Shown: piece after piece, positions 63,415 through 64,000 of the stretch | Numbering within the stretch: position 1 is the stretch's first letter | Layout: every line of letters begins with the position of its first letter | DNA from: Tubulanus polymorphus | Lineage: Eukaryota > Nemertea > Palaeonemertea > Tubulaniformes > Tubulanidae | Length of the DNA: 64,000 nt | Reading direction: 5' to 3' | Assembly: GCF_964204645.1 (NCBI RefSeq) | Contig: NC_134030.1 | Location: 1,653,855 to 1,717,854 of the forward strand | Position numbers and translations under genes: made by a program | Notes under the pieces: model-generated | Seen by the model: the letters and a program-made list of their open reading frames with translations, nothing else | Told to the model about the DNA's origin: nothing | Database searches by the model: none

Positions 63415-63477
63415 AGTAGCATACGGGCTGGAACTTGAGGGGCCCGCGCCCCAGGTTTTTCTAATTGCTTTAGGCAT
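63415..63477 (-). CDS. Exon 1 copy c, start and donor intact
   Basis: 63 nt, MPKAIRKTWG then AGPSSSSPYAT, followed by GTAAGT in phase 0. It has the same length and phase as exon 1 of the plus-strand gene. The upstream sequence differs from the acceptor-bearing copies ('acaacaATG'). Confidence 0.6.
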
Positions 63478-63540
63478 TGTTGTAATGCATGGTATGAATA
63501 ATTAGCATGGAAGCAGTACATTTGTAATTGCAGCAGCTTA

Positions 63541-63606
63541 TGGGCTGGAGGTCGGGCTGGAAGTTGAAGCTTCTGCGCCCCCTGTTTTTCTCTGAGGTTT
63601 CGGCAT
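63541..63606 (-). pseudogene. Exon 1 copy b, in-frame stop, donor lost
   Basis: The reverse strand begins MPKPQRKTGG, then SSPTSSP and a stop. The donor reads CAATTA. Confidence 0.7.
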
Positions 63607-63780
63607 CTAGTAAAATAACTATGATATAATGATATTAATAGAAAAATTTAAAGTAAAAGTATTAAATAAATTGAAGATACATCATATAATCGAGGCAGTC
63701 AAACAGTTCAGTACTTTCTTACAACTATTCTTAAGCATGGTATGAATAAATAAGCATGGAAGCAGTAAATTTGTACTTAC

Positions 63781-63843
63781 TTTATTATACGGGCTCGATG
63801 TTGAGGGGCCCGCGCCCCGTGTTTTTTTGGTTGCTTTTGGCAT
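63781..63843 (-). CDS. Exon 1 copy a, intact, of an inverted MPKA gene copy
   Basis: 63 nt, MPKATKKTRG then AGPSTSSPYNK, two residues different from exon 1 at 18624-18686. Same length, same donor GTAAGTACAA, same 'gtttttctag' upstream and the same intron start ('atttactgcttccatgctta' in gene orientation). A TATAAAG in the nearest satellite unit is 80 bp upstream. Remaining exons of this copy were not found on the minus strand down to 41880. Confidence 0.75.
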
Positions 63844-63904
63844 CTTCTAGAAAAACAAGTAAAAATATTAAATCATTTGAAAATATATCAGTCAGTCTTA
63901 TTCT

Positions 63905-64000
63905 GGTTCAGTGAACTAATTCTTTATATGGTGCATGTAGGGGTCCAGGGACACCACATCCACTAATTCTCTATATGGTGCATGTAGGGGTCCAGGGACA
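63905..64000. repeat. 47-bp satellite array, two units, continuing past the window
   Basis: Same unit and orientation as 8797-9695, abutting the inverted exon 1 copy as at 8667-8797. Confidence 0.95.

Overview
The window looks like nuclear DNA of a metazoan, probably a marine invertebrate. The signs are spliceosomal introns with GT..AG borders, microexons, AT-rich introns, a Penelope-like retroelement, relics of a DIRS-like retroelement, many small terminal-inverted-repeat elements and a very high load of tandem repeats. No bacterial or viral gene was found, and the species cannot be named from the sequence alone.

Layout. (1) 1-8660 and 34473-41878 are two copies of one block. Its single-copy parts are nearly identical, but most of the tandem arrays inside it differ in copy number. 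The block carries 118-bp, 24/18-bp, ~36-bp, 46-bp and ~262-bp arrays and a ~266-bp array of noncoding exon-like modules with their own splice signals. (2) 8667-18560 is bounded by two inverted arrays of one 47-bp repeat. It holds a minus-strand copy of the last exon of the main gene (10486-10818), a 91-bp array, two open frames of unknown origin and a 2.2-kb array of ~20-bp units. (3) 18624-34398 is a nine-exon plus-strand gene that I assembled by hand. All eight introns are phase-consistent and the joined frame is 1023 nt (340 aa). It encodes a polyglutamine-, Ser/Pro- and Lys/Arg-rich, probably nuclear protein that I do not recognise. Its introns hold MITE-like elements, satellites and a decayed DIRS-like element. 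(4) 41880-63030 is mostly noncoding. It has an inverted duplication (43.2/46.3 kb), a 53-bp array, a second series of exon-like modules (47.15-48.9 kb), several MITEs and a nearly complete Penelope-like element (54108-58504) with an 11-bp target-site duplication. (5) 63030-64000 holds five minus-strand copies of the first coding exon of the main gene, followed by the 47-bp array again.

How it fits together. The first exon always lies next to the 47-bp array, and the last exon (plus strand) lies next to the duplicated block. The region therefore appears to have grown by repeated direct and inverted duplication of a unit made of gene, hairpin, satellite block and inverted first exon. The best-supported genes are the nine-exon gene and the Penelope-like ORF (RT plus GIY-YIG, one internal stop). 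Most long ORFs in the window are products of tandem repeats whose period is a multiple of three and are not annotated as genes.
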